Source of the DNA: Parasponia andersonii
Lineage: Eukaryota; Streptophyta; Magnoliopsida; Rosales; Cannabaceae
Length of the DNA stretch: 64,000 nt
Reading direction: 5' to 3'
Assembly: GCA_002914805.1 (NCBI GenBank)
Contig: JXTB01000765.1
Span: forward strand, 18,180 to 82,179
Shown: positions 49,725 through 63,100 of the stretch, piece after piece
Layout of the letters: the number at the start of each line of letters is the position of its first letter
How positions within the stretch are numbered: the stretch's first letter is position 1
Made by a program: the position numbers and the translations under genes
Notes under the pieces: model-generated
Databases searched by the model: none
The model's input: only the letters and a program-made list of their open reading frames with translations
What the model was told of the DNA's origin: nothing

Positions 49725-51580
49725 ATGGCAGAGAACTTGCGAAACAGATTTCGGCTAGCAACTGTCAAAAGGATGATGCCAAGGAGGCTGCTTTTGCAGT
49801 TTATGGGGTTCAACCCTCTCCTCTTCACAGTACAGCCCGCATTGGCGGCACCAGTGCCAGAAATGAAAGAACCTGAAGTCATTCGGTATGTTGTTGTATG
49901 GTGGTTATTTTCCCAAATTCTGTTTTGTTCTTTCCTTGAAACTCTGGTTTAAGCTGGAAGCTAGAAGGTGTTGAGGTTCTCACTTTTTCAATAAAATTCA
50001 TGCTCTCATATGGGATCTTTGTTTGGAATTTGAAGTGTCCAGGACCTTAAAGCTTCCCAGCGGTGTGAGGATTCAAGGTACTGCACTCATAAGATTACAC
50101 AGTATCTTTTCTCATAGGTTTGTTTAGTATATTTGTTCAGGTGGAGAGCCTAAGTTATCTGGTCTTATCCATTAAAACATACAGATTAAAGACATGAATT
50201 CTTTCATATGAGCTTCTCTTGATACTATCAATTGATAGTATACTAAGCTTCTATGCATTATTTGTTACTGCCATGTTTCTTTGCAACGTGATCTTGCTGC
50301 CCGTTATAAAGGATTTCGTTTGCTTCACTCGTTGCTCTCCTAACTAGTATTGACCTTTTGATGGTTTTGTTCCCTCTTGAATTTTATGCTAATCAAAACT
50401 TTCCCTTTGTTCTAGAGATAATTGAAGGGAAAGGACCAGAAGCCAACGAAGGGAATCTAGTTGAAATTAATTATGTATGCAGGCGTTCAAATGGATACTT
50501 TGTTCATAGGTAAATTTGCATGCTATTACATTGCTCTTATTTACACTTTTCTGAACTTGCAATGTAACACAAATCCCTTTATAGCACCGTGGATCAATTC
50601 AGTGGAGAAAGCTCACCTGTTATTCTTCCTTTGGATGAGAGTGAGGTCATCAGTTCCTATTTCATTTGAACACGTGCATTCTCGGTAATATAGGATGCGT
50701 TTGGTATAGGATTCGAATCCTATTTTACAAATTCAGAAACAACTTTTATGTAAAAAGTTGGAAAGATAAAACATTTATCTTTCCAACTTTTTATATGAAA
50801 ATTGTTTCTCGATTTGTAGAATAAGATTCGAATTTTATACCAAATGCGCCCGTAATTTCTGCTAATATTTATGTTTACATGGTAAAAATTTGCTCCTTAT
50901 GACAGATTATAAAGGGTTTGAAGGATGTCATTATTGGAATGAGGGTTGGAGGTAAATTGAATTCCTAGCTGCTCTATCTCATTTTTGTTTGGCTTCTTCG
51001 TATGTAACTTACATTTTCTCTTCTGTTCGAGACTCCCTTGTACGTGGTCTATTTTCCTTGCTACATTTCAATTCCCTCTCTGATTCGTTCAATAGCAAAC
51101 TCGCATATTCTGTTTGGAATTTGCTTTCAGGAAAGCGAAGAGCGCTTATACCTCCTTCAGTGGGATACGTAAATGAAAGCTTAAAGCCAATACCTGAAGA
51201 GGTACATTTTAACTTAACTATTTATACTATTCCTTTACCTTTGGCTTTGGCTTTGGCTTTGGCTTTGGCTTTGGCTTTGGCTTTTGCTTTTACTTTTGTT
51301 TCACAAGCTCAGTGCCAAATCAAAATGGACTCTTACGCTTTTGCTTTGTCTTGTCTTTCTTTCGTGAGATCCTTGTACCTATTACATTTCTTTTTTTCTG
51401 TTAGGCCATTGCTGCTAGTGTTATCAGTAAAGAGAAAAAGGAGATGCCTTATCCGTGAACGTTTTTTAATACTCTAATTCTTATTATAATTGGTGGTTGC
51501 AGTTTGGTCCTCGACGTAGTCTCATGTCACACATAAGCGAGCCTTTGATATTTGAAGTGCAGCTGTTGAAGCTACTTTGA
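49725..51580 (+). CDS. FKBP16-1: Thylakoid FKBP-type prolyl isomerase (FKBP16-1-like)
   Basis: Peptidyl-prolyl cis-trans isomerase fold. Seven exons assigned: (49725)-49885, 50043-50077, 50416-50509, 50585-50645, 50906-50951, 51131-51201, 51503-51580, with consistent phases. The N-terminal exon holds a twin Arg (MMPRRLLLQF), a hydrophobic stretch and an ALAAP cleavage-like site, a thylakoid lumen signal, possibly Tat. The FKBP domain shows LPSGVRIQEIIEGKGPEAN, VEINYVC, IIKGLKDVIIGMRVGGKRR, IPPSVGY and ends FEVQLLKLL. Many canonical FK506-site aromatics are replaced, so isomerase activity may be weak. The frame stays open upstream of 49725 to at least 49695, so a transit-peptide exon is probably missing from my model. 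Position next to the SFT2 gene supports the FKBP16-1 (At4g26555) assignment. Confidence 0.82.
50693..50851. mobile_element. Small foldback MITE (Tourist-like)
   Basis: A 159-bp near-palindrome in an FKBP intron. The left end GGATGCGTTTGGTATAGGAT pairs with the right end, GGGCGCATTTGGTATAAAAT in reverse complement, and pairing continues inward to a loop near 50770. The G-G/A-G/TGCGTTTGG type of end recalls Tourist/PIF-Harbinger MITEs. Flanking TA-rich bases could be a short target duplication, not firmly established. Confidence 0.7.
51236..51292. repeat. Hexanucleotide (CTTTGG)n array
   Basis: About eight CTTTGG units, the last ones degenerating to CTTTTG, inside the last intron of the FKBP gene, 35 nt after the exon 6 donor. 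Confidence 0.9.
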
Positions 51581-53200
51581 GTCTGTCTTTGTATATAATT
51601 GTGATGAATAACTTACTGTCAATGTTTTGATTTTCGACTTATTTGCAGCTCCCACACTATTGGTCCCAAAAGATAACCTTCTAGTGAGAATGTCTATTAC
51701 TTTAATACAGAACTTAAAACAGATTCTTAAGTGTCTGTATTCAGCAAGCACTTTGATGAAGCATTTTTTTTTTTTATTTTTTTAAATTATAAATTTAGAT
51801 CAAACACATTAAGATTGCTCGTATTCTTTGTGGAATGGAATGAAGAACCGTATTGAGTTAAAGAAGATGAACACGATCAACAGACAGAGTTTCAATAAGC
51901 TAGCATTGTTTTCTGATATCCTATTCACACAAAATGCTAATTCTTCTTCCCTTGGGAGACACTTTAGTGCTTAATCTAGTAATCTGCCAAGTACCAACCA
52001 TCAAAGACTTGGGCCTTGAACCCACCCAAGTGCAAATTCTGTCTGTGCCGGTTGTATCAATGGGCAATAGTTGTGCTAATGCGGTTTCACTCTTGTAGTT
52101 TGGCGAGTTATGGGTGTAAATGTAACACTAATACGACCCCATAGCAAACCATATTAAAAATAAAGGTACATCATTGTGACCATTTTAGTCTCATAATCCA
52201 AAGATTCAAAATCGACATATGAAATTTAATTAAAAATAAAGGTACTAAATATTGCTAGGGGACTCGATAATCATTGTGACGATTTTTGTCTCACAATCTA
52301 AAGACTCAAAATCGATGTATGAAATTAATAATTAGTTTATAACCAATTGTGATGATCACCCAAGCATGGCAATTGTGAAAAAAATGTTGTATAATACGAC
52401 AGAATAAGAGTTATGGCAAAGTTTTTTTTTTTTTTTTTTCTTTTGAAAACTTGAGCTTGAAGGCATCAACGTGAAAATCGATTCTAATTGACACGATTAG
52501 TTAATTATTTTGAAAAAATATGCATTATATAATATTAAATAATTATTTAATAAAAATGTTTAAATGAATTTCTTTTAAATAAAATAACAAACTTAAAAGT
52601 AATAAACTAACTTGTTTCAAAACTCAATTTAAAATCAAATAAAATAACAATTATATTATTTATTATTTATAAGTGTTTTGACATATTTATCCGAACGGTG
52701 ATTTCATTAAATCATTGGCACATGGGTCAACTCAAAATCAACATGATCAAATCGGTGGACACAAATTGCCACACTTGTCTATATAAGTCATTATATTAAT
52801 TATTATAATGTAAATCCATTTTACCCCAAACAATGGGATGAAAATATGAAAAATCCGGACAAATTATTTAACAAGAAACTCAACCAAAAAAAAAAAAAAA
52901 AAAAAAAGCAAATCCCCTTTTCTGTGCTCAGTCTCTTCCTTAGGTAGCGGGGAATATTTTATTTTTTAAAATTTTATTTGTGGTAACTAAGCCCAAAAAA
53001 AATATAAAATTANAAAAAAAAAAAAAGGAAAAAACACAATGCAGTGAAAGCGGTGTCGTTTCGCGTAATTACTACATTGCTTAATTCCTAAGCCTTATAT
53101 GAGACATTCATTCAAAAACGTAGACCATTTTCAATTTTGACTAAAAACGTTTCGACAAAGAAACTCTGACAATAATAATTAACAAAAAAAAAAGATAAAA
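51581..53200. other. Spacer between FKBP and SFT2 genes
   Basis: AT-rich with long poly(T) and poly(A) runs and an ambiguous base at 53013. No gene seen. A GGTGTCGTTTCGCG motif at about 53051 is a partial relative of the 14-bp palindrome seen at 14267 and 25210. Confidence 0.5.
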
Positions 53201-53287
53201 ATAAGAAACTTTATTGGTTCCTCAATTCTCAGAAGGAAGCTCCGGAGCGAAGAAGAGAGTTTTGTGTGTTTGGCAGCCGAGAAAATC

Positions 53288-55912
53288 ATGCAGAAAATGG
53301 CACAGGGATGGTTCTCGCAGAGTGACAGTGGCGGCGGTGGCGGGTCGGAGAAACCCGCGTCGTCTTTGCTAGCAGATTGGAACTCGTACGCGGCGGCGCA
53401 AACTTCAGACGAGAGCTCCTCTCTGGGTCTTGGTTTCGATCTCGAATCCGCTGTTCGATCCGCCAACGACACCGTTTCCGGCACCTTCTCTGTGTAAGCC
53501 AGTTTCTACTATTGCTGTTTCCCCCATTCAATTAAGCATATTCAAACCAGATGTATATACATGTTTATATGTATGTGTTTGTACGTAGTGTGATTCTGTA
53601 TCTTTAGGTGAATACAATTCTGGGTTTTTGGTATTTCTGCATATGTGGGCAAATCAGATAGCTGGGCTTTTGATGTCCTGTCTTTTGGGAGTTTAGGGGG
53701 TAGTGGCTTGGCGGAATAAGCTAGTTTCTTAATGCTCACATGTGTGCACCTTGATTTGATTAGAGGTCTATGAGTTTCTAGGGCTTGAATCTGTTTTTCG
53801 AGTTCGATGTCGGTTGTTGTAAATGTTACTAGATTGTAGAAGCAGATAATTTGAAAGGTTTGTTGTTTTTAGATTGTGGATCTAGTCCTTCTGATTATTT
53901 GTGAATTGTGATTGAATTGAAACAACCTCAAAGTCCAAACACTTGCTTACTCGGTTAAGGTGTTCGAAAAGTGAATGTTTGAGAGTTAGAATGAAACAAG
54001 GACCATGAAGTGAATGATTCTGGCAAGATAGGATTGGGTTCTTGTTTAGAGTAAGATGTCAAACGTGAACTCTCATGACAACTTTTGGAGTAAGTTTTTT
54101 TACTTTACATTCTATTTGGGATTATGAGATAGTTATTTCACGAAAAGATGCGTCTTTTTAAGCTTTTGAAGGCATTGGTGTAACCGGCATTATTTTGCTT
54201 ATATACTGCATGTAAAAGTTTATACTGTTGAGAATCATTCAACTATTTTGTGATTGTATTGAAACAAGTTCAAAGTTCAAACACTTGCTTGCTCCATTAA
54301 GGGATTTGAAAAGTGAACGTTCAAGAGTGAGAATGTAATGGGGACCATGAAGTGGAGGATTCTGGCTAGGTGTAGGGCAAGACAGTATTGGTCAGCTCTC
54401 AATTTTTGTTTAGAGTGAGATGTTTAAAATGAATGCTCATGAGAGATTTTATACAAAATTTTGTTCTTTCATTAAATTTAGAGATATGAGAGAGTTTTTG
54501 TTTCACAAAAGAGACAGTTCTTCCGTAACTTTTGAAAGCATTGGTAAAATAATATGTTTTAGATTGCAACTTGCTTATTAATGCGAGTGTGTGTAGAAGT
54601 TTAGGCTTGCAAAGGTCACCTTGGAGACCTCATAAACTGGGTGCAATGGCCTTTTTCTGAAGAAGATAGAAGGATACGGAAATTGCACAATGGCCTTATG
54701 AGGAGACAACTTTGTGCTAACCTAGAACTCTTTGGTCTGAGTTTCCACTTTAAGCAAAGATACATGACCTAAACAAAGTGATAGACACTTACATTGCCAA
54801 CAATGCAACACTTAAGCAAAGAATTTTTGCAAGTCATTTTCCGGTTGATGCTTTGATGAATAAGAACCAACTCCTTTGTCCTCAACAAGTTGTGCAATGT
54901 GTTTATTAAAACTTAGGGAAAAGTTCTTCGTAATAATGTTGGGGTGGGGTTTGTTTCTGTTGCTTAATATGTGCAATAATTGTTTTCTGTGTCATGATAG
55001 TGCTGAGAATTCTATTATCTCAATCATACTGAGAAATCCATATACATACAATTTTATGAACGAGAGGATAACAGGATAACAACACCCTGATTTTGAATGG
55101 TGTGCCTACTGACTGTTAGCAAGACAAGTAGTTTCATTTTAATGGCTATGTAATATTTTCCATAGTCATTTATGCAGTTGTTTGATTTATTAAAAAATGC
55201 GTTCAGGGTTTCTAAAGGGGTGAGAGACCTACCTGGGAACTTGCAGTCTGCCACTAGTACCGTTCCATCAGGAAAAGCTCTCATGTACTTTGGTCTGCTT
55301 CTGGCAACTGGGGTGTTTTTTGTTTTCGTTGCATTTACCATGTTCCTTCCTGTTATGGTGCTGATGCCTCAGAAATTTGCTATCTGCTTTACACTTGGCT
55401 GTGGCTTTATTATTGGTTCATTCTTTGCACTCAAGGGCCCAAAAAATCAGTTTGTCCACATGTCTTCAAAAGAGGTAATTCTGCAAGACAGAGCCTTTCC
55501 GGTTTTGTTAAATGTTTCCCAGCCCATGCGATGGTTTGCATCTAACGTTTTACTACCTTTTCTTTTAATTTATGCAGAGACTTCCTTTTACATTGGTGTT
55601 TATAGGCAGTATGGTTGGCACCATATATGTGTCCATGGTGCTTCACAGCTACGTTCTCTCTGTGCTCTTCTCTGTAATACAGGTATCCCACATAAAATCT
55701 CATTACTCTTTTCGTTTGGTTGTCATCCCTTTTTTTCTCTGGCTGAGGTTCCCATGCATTGTTTTTCCCTTTAATTAAGAATGCTCTTTCCATGATTGCA
55801 GGTTCTTGCACTTGCATACTACGCTTTCTCATACTTCCCTGGTGGATCTGCGGGTTTAAAATTTCTTTCGTCCGCTCTAACCTCTACAATACTGAAATGT
55901 TTTGGGAGGTGA
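53288..55912 (+). CDS. SFT2-like Golgi vesicle transport protein
   Basis: Four exons: 53288-53493, 55207-55474, 55578-55682 and 55802-55912, giving 229 aa. SFT2 proteins are four-pass membrane proteins that help endosome-derived vesicles fuse with the Golgi. The N-terminus is cytosolic, Gly- and Ser-rich (SDSGGGGGSEKP). The membrane segments lie at about residues 93-116, 122-143, 160-180 and 185-208, starting at ALMYFGLLL, FAICFTLGCGFIIGS, LPFTLVFIGSMVG and YVLSVLFSVIQ. The end is LTSTILKCFGR. Intron 1 is 1.7 kb and holds an internal direct duplication. The ATG at 53288 is preferred; a second Met three codons on is possible. It corresponds to the Arabidopsis Got1/Sft2-like genes next to CBL and HSP90 loci. 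Confidence 0.94.
53907..54603. repeat. Diverged direct duplication inside SFT2 intron 1
   Basis: Copy A at about 53907-54222 and copy B at about 54249-54603, offset near 342 bp. Shared ordered blocks include tgtgattg, caaacacttgctt, ggaccatgaagtg, gattctggc and gcattggt. Non-coding; divergence with indels suggests an old event. Confidence 0.75.
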
Positions 55913-57255
55913 CCTCGACCTTGTTTGTGTTTATGGTTGTTTCCATTTATATCTCTCACTCAACTTGAGATTTTTGCCGATGTACTAGGAACTTGGATAG
56001 CCTGAAAATACACTGCTGAATTGATGCCAGTCTTGTGAATCATATTCTAGTGGTTCTGAGTGTGTGGAAAGAAAATGAACTTTTATTTACCCAAAGTCCT
56101 AGGCGAATGAAACAAGAAATATTGAATGACTGTCTTAAAACTGGTAAAGACGATGGATTCTTGCGCCATTATCTGTTTTTCCGGGGGATGATTAGTAGAT
56201 TAAACTGTTTTTCTGGTAGGAGAGACATTAACAAGCGTGGTGACACCACTTAGGATGGAAACAAGAAAATGGTTGGAAGTAAAAAAATTTCCTATTCAAA
56301 CCTGGGGGGAAGACATTTCTGCTGAATGTAAGGAGCTAGGTTGAAGAAGATAAACACACACAATGGTCAATTTATGCTCGTATAAACCTAATATTGGATG
56401 CAAAGGCTCATAGTTTTACTGCTAGTAAATTGTTCCAAAATGTTCCAATCTATAAGACTCATTGGAACTATCTCGAAAGAGAATAATTCTGGTATTAGAA
56501 GATTACTCGGTAATATTTCGGAGTTCTCTCATAACTGTGCTAAAACCACTGGTTATGGTAGGACAGAGAGGAGGCAATGGGCATACATAACAAACAGAAC
56601 ACAGTTAGCAGCTTGAGTGGGTGATAGTTCGATTCCAATGGAAGATTGGAAATCTTAGTTGTCAATGGTCCAGGAGTAGATTCATAGATATCCATGGGGC
56701 ACGAGTGTCTCGACTTAGCATAATAATTCAAAAGGCTTAACTATTATTGTTGCTAGCAATGGAGGTTGCATATTGGAAATGTAGCACAACTCACATGCCC
56801 ACTTTTCTTTGTAACAGTATTCATGCCTTGATGAGCTTGTTGTACTGTATGGGCTAAAGGGTTTCACATAAAACCTTATTCAATGTATTGGACCTGTCCC
56901 TACTATTCTACATCTAATACCATTTGATGGTCTTGCGTAGTAGAACAGTGTTAGTTGGAGTTGTTATATGTAATCTGCCTAGTCATGTTTTCTAATTGGT
57001 AATAAGAACGTGTACCAAGAGAACGAAGGGGAAACAAAATAGATGGGAATAAGAAACAACGAGGAAGAAAGTTATGACTCTCTTTTATGAGTAACTAATT
57101 AAGTATGTAAATATATTAAGGAGAATCAATATCTCTTTTCATTTTCCTTCCTTCTCAGTTACTGATTAGTAAACATGCTCTTAAAACATGATTGCACTTC
57201 TTTTCTTTTGTTAATGTTACCTTTTGAGAGTACAGAGTTTTGAAAATGTAGCAGT

Positions 57256-57780
57256 AGAATTCCTTGTCTATGAAGGGCTTTGATTAGCAACAGAATGATC
57301 AAATGAAAGTTGAAAATTGAAACTCAGCTTTAATTGAGCTAGTCTAAAGGGACAACTCAGTAACATTATTTGATCTAGGAGACTAGGATAAGCTCAAGCC
57401 TAGGCTTCTACCCGGGCTCAAGTCCCGGTCATCGTAAACCTAGTTGACTTGTTATTCGTTAGCTCTCGTCATTTTACCAAATTATCAATAAGATTTCAGT
57501 ATTCTTAGTGTTTTTAAATCATTCTTCGGCTTTCCATTCAAAAATTCCATCCGCTAAACCATTTTTAAGCCCACCATCTATACTATGTTTGAACATAGTA
57601 GGACTTTCTTTCGTTTTGCTGATATTAGCTTTGATATTACAAAATTTGCATTACTATTCTGTGTTTCTCAATGGCTTTGATTAGCAGCAGAAGGATAAAA
57701 TGATAGTTGAAATGCTAGCTTTCATTAGGCTTGTCTCAAAGGACAAATCAGTAACAATATTTAGCTAAAATGATTAGCCC
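57256..57780. repeat. Diverged direct repeat pair
   Basis: Copies start with ggctttgattagca at 57276 and 57673 (offset 397). They share gttgaaa, an agctttaatt/agctttcatt block and gacaactcagtaaca / gacaaatcagtaaca. Each is about 110 bp. No coding potential. Confidence 0.65.
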
Positions 57781-59874
57781 AACCCCACCATGAAAAAAAG
57801 AGAGATAAATGATTTAAGCTCCAGATCAATTCATATTAATCTTTTGACTTGACCTAATTTTATAGGTGAATGGAATCATCAAGACCTTTCTTTTTTTTTT
57901 TTTTAAAAAAAAAAAAAGAAAAAAGAAAATATATGTAATTGTATTATATTGTTACACATCCTACCTCCCTAGAATGGTTGTATAAATTCGAAAGATGAAG
58001 AGTAAAGCGTCACAGCACACAAAATTTGACTCTTATTATAATTAAAATAATTGCTTCTAAGTTTTGTGCTTTTGACAATAAGATAAGTTTAGCAAGTTTA
58101 ATTATCTTAAGGAGAGATACCCCCACGTTAAACCCATTACTACATTTTTTTTTTTTCCAGTCATGGAAACGGTATAAAATAAAATGATACAAAAAGGCCG
58201 TCCTAAACTGATATCCAGAAATCAAGGAAAGATTGGGAAAGCAATACTGTGATTAGGGGACAATGAATTGACCTCCAATATGACACTTAGGCAAGAAAAT
58301 GCATTGTATTAGTAAAGCCTTTGTTTTTTGTAATAAAACTATCAAAGGCAAAAGGCTATCTCCACTAACTAAAAACAAAGCAAAGTGATGGGTTCAAAGA
58401 TCAATTTGCATAGACTAAGGTTTTTAAGTATGTACCATACATTTATAATCAAAGCCTAAAGGCACAGCCAAGATAGGATTCAAATTAGTGAACCTTAATT
58501 AATACTATTACCTCATCACTTAAGTAACCACTTGCAAAAATATATATATTTTTCTTATGAAAAGAAGTGAAAAAAGAAAAAGAAAAAGATTTGTTTACCA
58601 TAATATCATAAGCCGGCATTAAAGTTTAACGAACTGAAAAATTAAGAGGTAGAATATGATTAAAAGGGGACTTGAAAGATGCTTAGATGCTTCATTTAGT
58701 CAAAACTATCTGATTTGAATGCAATTTGCAAACATAATTATGCATTCACATATGATTTGATTGTTAAAAGCCAAGTGATGCACGGTTTTATTTTCGGCTA
58801 GGTGTATTATTGACATCCACAAAGTTGTTGTCAATTGTTATAAGTTGGCCCAATGGAAAGTAAAAATTATAGGATCTTATTGTCGAAATAGACGTAGATG
58901 CGACATAGACATTGATAAGAGTCAAAATTTTGAGAAAGTGAAGGAAAGAGAGAGAATTCTTCATTTCTCAATCCAAAAACAAAGCAATTTTGCAAGGTAG
59001 ATTGGGTGAGAATTATTTTTTGGGTTGGTGAAGGAAGGACCCCATGGATTTGATGAGATTGCCTATAGGCAATGACAAATCTTGGTTTGAATTCCATCGT
59101 GGCCTTCTTGGCCTCTGTCATTATAATATTTTAGGGGTTAAAAAAGTTTTTGTTGAGGGTGTATATATCCAGTTTGCCAACTCCATAGCACGTGTGCCAT
59201 GACCCAATCAATAGGGGTCCTTTTGATGGTACAATGGTAGACCATTCCCAGGTCCCATCTCTCTTTCAAATTCCCAAAAAAATTAGAAAAAAAAAAGTCC
59301 CATTATTTATTTAGTGTGAGTGTACAGTTTTAGTAGACTTCATCAACTCTTAAGCCGACTTAAAAAGTGCTAATTATCAACTTTAATAATGATATAACTT
59401 CAATCCAATTATTTAAAATCTTAGACTTGCATGTAATTATGTATGTCTCCAATATATGAATCATATGACAAGTTCTGATAATATATGATTAGACATTGAA
59501 AGTTTAAAATGCATAGTGATTATAACTATTCATAAAATACTTTCAGCAGTTGTAGATATATTATAGTGGTATCCACATCTCCTACCAATGTTAATAGATA
59601 AAAAAAAGTATTGAAAATTTCTACTTATAAATATTATTGAGGAAATTACTTTCTCCACTCTTAATCACTCCTCTTACTGTTATGCTTCAGAGAAAGAAAA
59701 TTCTATATATAAAAAAGAAATCCAAGGTGAGTTGAAGTAATTATTGAATATACAAAGGTTTGTAATAATCTGAAAGTAAGTCATCCTTCATCCTCTTCTT
59801 CCCGTTTTAACAAACATGTGCAGCCCTGATGCCAAAACCAGAACTGACAAAAGAAAAAAATAATAATAAAAGAA

Positions 59875-60117
59875 GGTTGCCAATCCAATAGGTATTTTTT
59901 TTCTTTACCTATGGATAGGTATTTTTTTCTTAGCCGTTGGATCACCATCTAATGGTGATCCAATGGCTATCATGAAGTGCATAAAAAGACGTGCATCATT
60001 AATGCTCTTTCTCTCTTTTACTTTTTACAATAAAAAAATATATATGCTAAATTTTTATTGGCCAAATTGATACCTATGCATAGGTAAAAAAAAAAAATAC
60101 CTACTGGATTGGTGCCC
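59875..60117. mobile_element. Mutator-like MITE with 9-bp TSD
   Basis: A 243-bp element. The left end GGTTGCCAATCCAATAGGTA and the right end, in reverse complement GGGCACCAATCCAGTAGGTA, are TIRs that continue for about 48 bp. A perfect 9-bp direct repeat ATAAAAGAA flanks it (59866-59874 and 60118-60126). Nine-bp duplications are the mark of Mutator-superfamily elements. There is an internal palindrome (about 59938-59973, ATCACCATCTAATGGTGAT core). No coding sequence. Confidence 0.88.
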
Positions 60118-63100
60118 ATAAAAGAATTTGCTCTGAAACTGTAATGTGGCACCTAAATGTGTGAAAGTGTAACGTGAACTTTCTCTAGTGTACTTACATT
60201 ATGCAACCACTGTCCCTTCTCAGTCTCAGTGCTCCAATTAATTTTATTTCCAAGTGCCCTGAAAAAAACCAACAGTTTCAAAGTCATGTCACGTGACTTC
60301 TTTATATTTGCTGATTTTAGCCATTGACAACGATCAGATTCCAATCACACATGGTTCTGAATCTAATAATGAATTGTAATTGATATATTCTGCTTGTGAT
60401 TGGATCTAAAATCCAAACCACTCACTCAAATGTGATTTAGATCCAAATTATCCCAATTTGATTCTATGGTATCTTGAAGCAAATGGGCTACTTCCTTTCT
60501 TTTTCCTCTTACATTGTGCACCTACTATTGGATTTGATTAAGCAAAATGACTCTCAAACTGTGAAAGCAAATAGTCTGAGGTCATTTATCATTACTAAGA
60601 GAAAGAAATGGAACCTATCGAATCAATGGATTGTAAAGGAAAATTTACCAATTATAAGCAACATCAATCAAAGATATCAAAGAGATGATATTGGATCATG
60701 GATTTTCAGCTTGATTAGAAATTGTGTATCTACATGATAAGATATGTATAATCACAACCCAATGTTTTTTCATAGGAGTCCATCATATGTACTCAAAAGA
60801 TGTGATGTTAGTGAGCAATTTGGTGTCTTAGTCTTTGATTTTCAAAGAAAAATTAGCCATCAGAAACAATGGTGTCTAATTATTATAAGTGAAAATCATC
60901 TAGTTTATCTTGTGGTTACCTTGGTTATTTTTTATAGTTCTCATTTAAATTACCATCTTACTTCTCAAATTAGAGCTTATTTGGACGTACTTTTGTTTTT
61001 TCCTTTAATTTTTTTTTCTAATAACTAAAACAAGTGATAGACAATTTCAAAAAGTTACAACTTAAACAAATTGCGATAATTCTTTACACTTTTATAAATG
61101 ATAAAACAGAAACGAAAGTATTACCAAGCAAGTCCAATGATAAAAAGAAAATAACAACAGGTTACCAAAAAAGAAAAGAAGAAATTTTCGCAAGTTGCAA
61201 AATAGTGAATTTCTTCTTTTTTTTTTTTTTTTTCTTTAAATGCATAATTGAACTTTCTCTATCTAATATGACAGTTTAACTACCCATTACTGCATGGTAA
61301 AAAAGATGACATCATTCCATTCGTGTGCATCTCAAGTCCAATATCTTACAAAAATATCCTTTGTTTATGAGACTAGGAAGCCTTTTGGGTTTGCTTTCTT
61401 TCACCAAAAACTTTGATAACAATAATATGGTGGGGAATAGACTATGAAGGAGGGACCATTTTGGATAAAATTATTTTTCTCCCCTCTTTCTTTAGCTAAT
61501 GTCCTTTTCCCTTCTTTTAATGTTGGTCTTCCTCCCTTTACTTCTACTTTAGCTCATAGATTTTTCTCTTTTCACTAACAAATATAACTTTCCCTTTCCC
61601 TTCTTCTCTTATTAGTAATTTGCATTCATGTTGTTAGGTACTTAAGCATTTCATGTCAAAAGTACCTATCAACCATGTCCAAGATGATCTCCATAATAAG
61701 TTTCTTCTGTTTATAAAGACTAAAGCACAGTGGGGAAGCAAAATTGAAAGTTTCCCATCTTCCTACAAATGAAGCAAATGGGGTCCATTATTGGATGGTT
61801 GGCTTCACGAAAATTGTAACATTGCTAAAAGAAAATGGTGGAAAATTATCATAAATATCATCAAAAGAGAGTGATGTTTATACTTCAAACTTATCATTGT
61901 TTACCTCAATATTAATGATCAATGTTAAGTGGTACTTTAAAGGGCAATGGGCAGGGTGTTATTGTTCAAATTAAGTAGGATTTTGTATAGTAATTAATAT
62001 GCTGATTTTTTTTTTCTCAATTTGAATGGAAATTATTCCAAGGCCATAAATATATGGAATATGGATTTAATACATGCCTTATGTTATTACAGAAAATCAT
62101 GATTAAAGTTATTTCATTAAAGCTGTATTACAAGAATTTATATCTTAATTCTTTTTGCAAGAAAATTGAACCCTTTACTTTAATTTCCTTTAATTAAAAA
62201 GCTGCATTAGGTACTCCTCCATCAATTTATTCTTCTGAACAATTAAATCTATATTACAACTGAAAATTACTACTACTCTATAACATGAGATAATTATATC
62301 CAACATCATTTGACATTATTTTTTAATCTATTCTTACCGAGCTGCTGCAATAGTAAACTAAAATATTCCCATTAATTTTCTCATGGAAAAGTAGTAAATT
62401 TAAATCGTATTTTCCAATCAAGCCATTGACATCATCATGCTAATTGCAGTGGCATGAGGGGCTGACCTATGATGTAATTATTTTAACACAATGCCTTTTG
62501 TTTTGAGTAGGCTTTTGGTTTTGATTTGGGACGTAATACTAATTAAAGATTCTGAATTGGTGATATGTTGTCCCTTCCACTCAAGGCCAGCATACCTTTC
62601 TCTTGTTTTTCTTTTTAGTATTTTACTCATAAGACCGCCCGACAGCATGACCAGATTTGCAATTTAAAAACCATGCTATTTGTTTCATAACATATTCTTC
62701 TCTATCATGTGCACTTCACTACTACTCAACCAGATTCCTTATATACATTTCCTTCGAGTATAAACAAACCAATTTGGATCTCCATCAACCATTTAAAAAA
62801 TTACCTTACATACCCATTATGCTCTATAGAATACTATGCAGATCCCAAGTTCAAATATGAAGGTGAATTTACAGCAAACAAAGAAATTTTTTATAATCAT
62901 TACTTGTATTTTTTTTTTTACAGAAATCCGGTTGTCCTTATTAGCAAATATTATTAATATAAGTGTTTATATAAATTCAAAGCCGTAAAAACAAGTGTGT
63001 TATGTTTTCAAAAATCTATTATGAGCAAGCACTTACTACTTAGTAGGCTAGCTTTGGTGAAATGGTGTTGATAACACATGCACATGGCTAGCTTAGCATT

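Noticed and set aside
57894-57917. T-run followed by A-run, a possible hairpin terminator or foldback
   Set aside because: Simple homopolymer adjacency is common in this AT-rich genome and has no supporting context.
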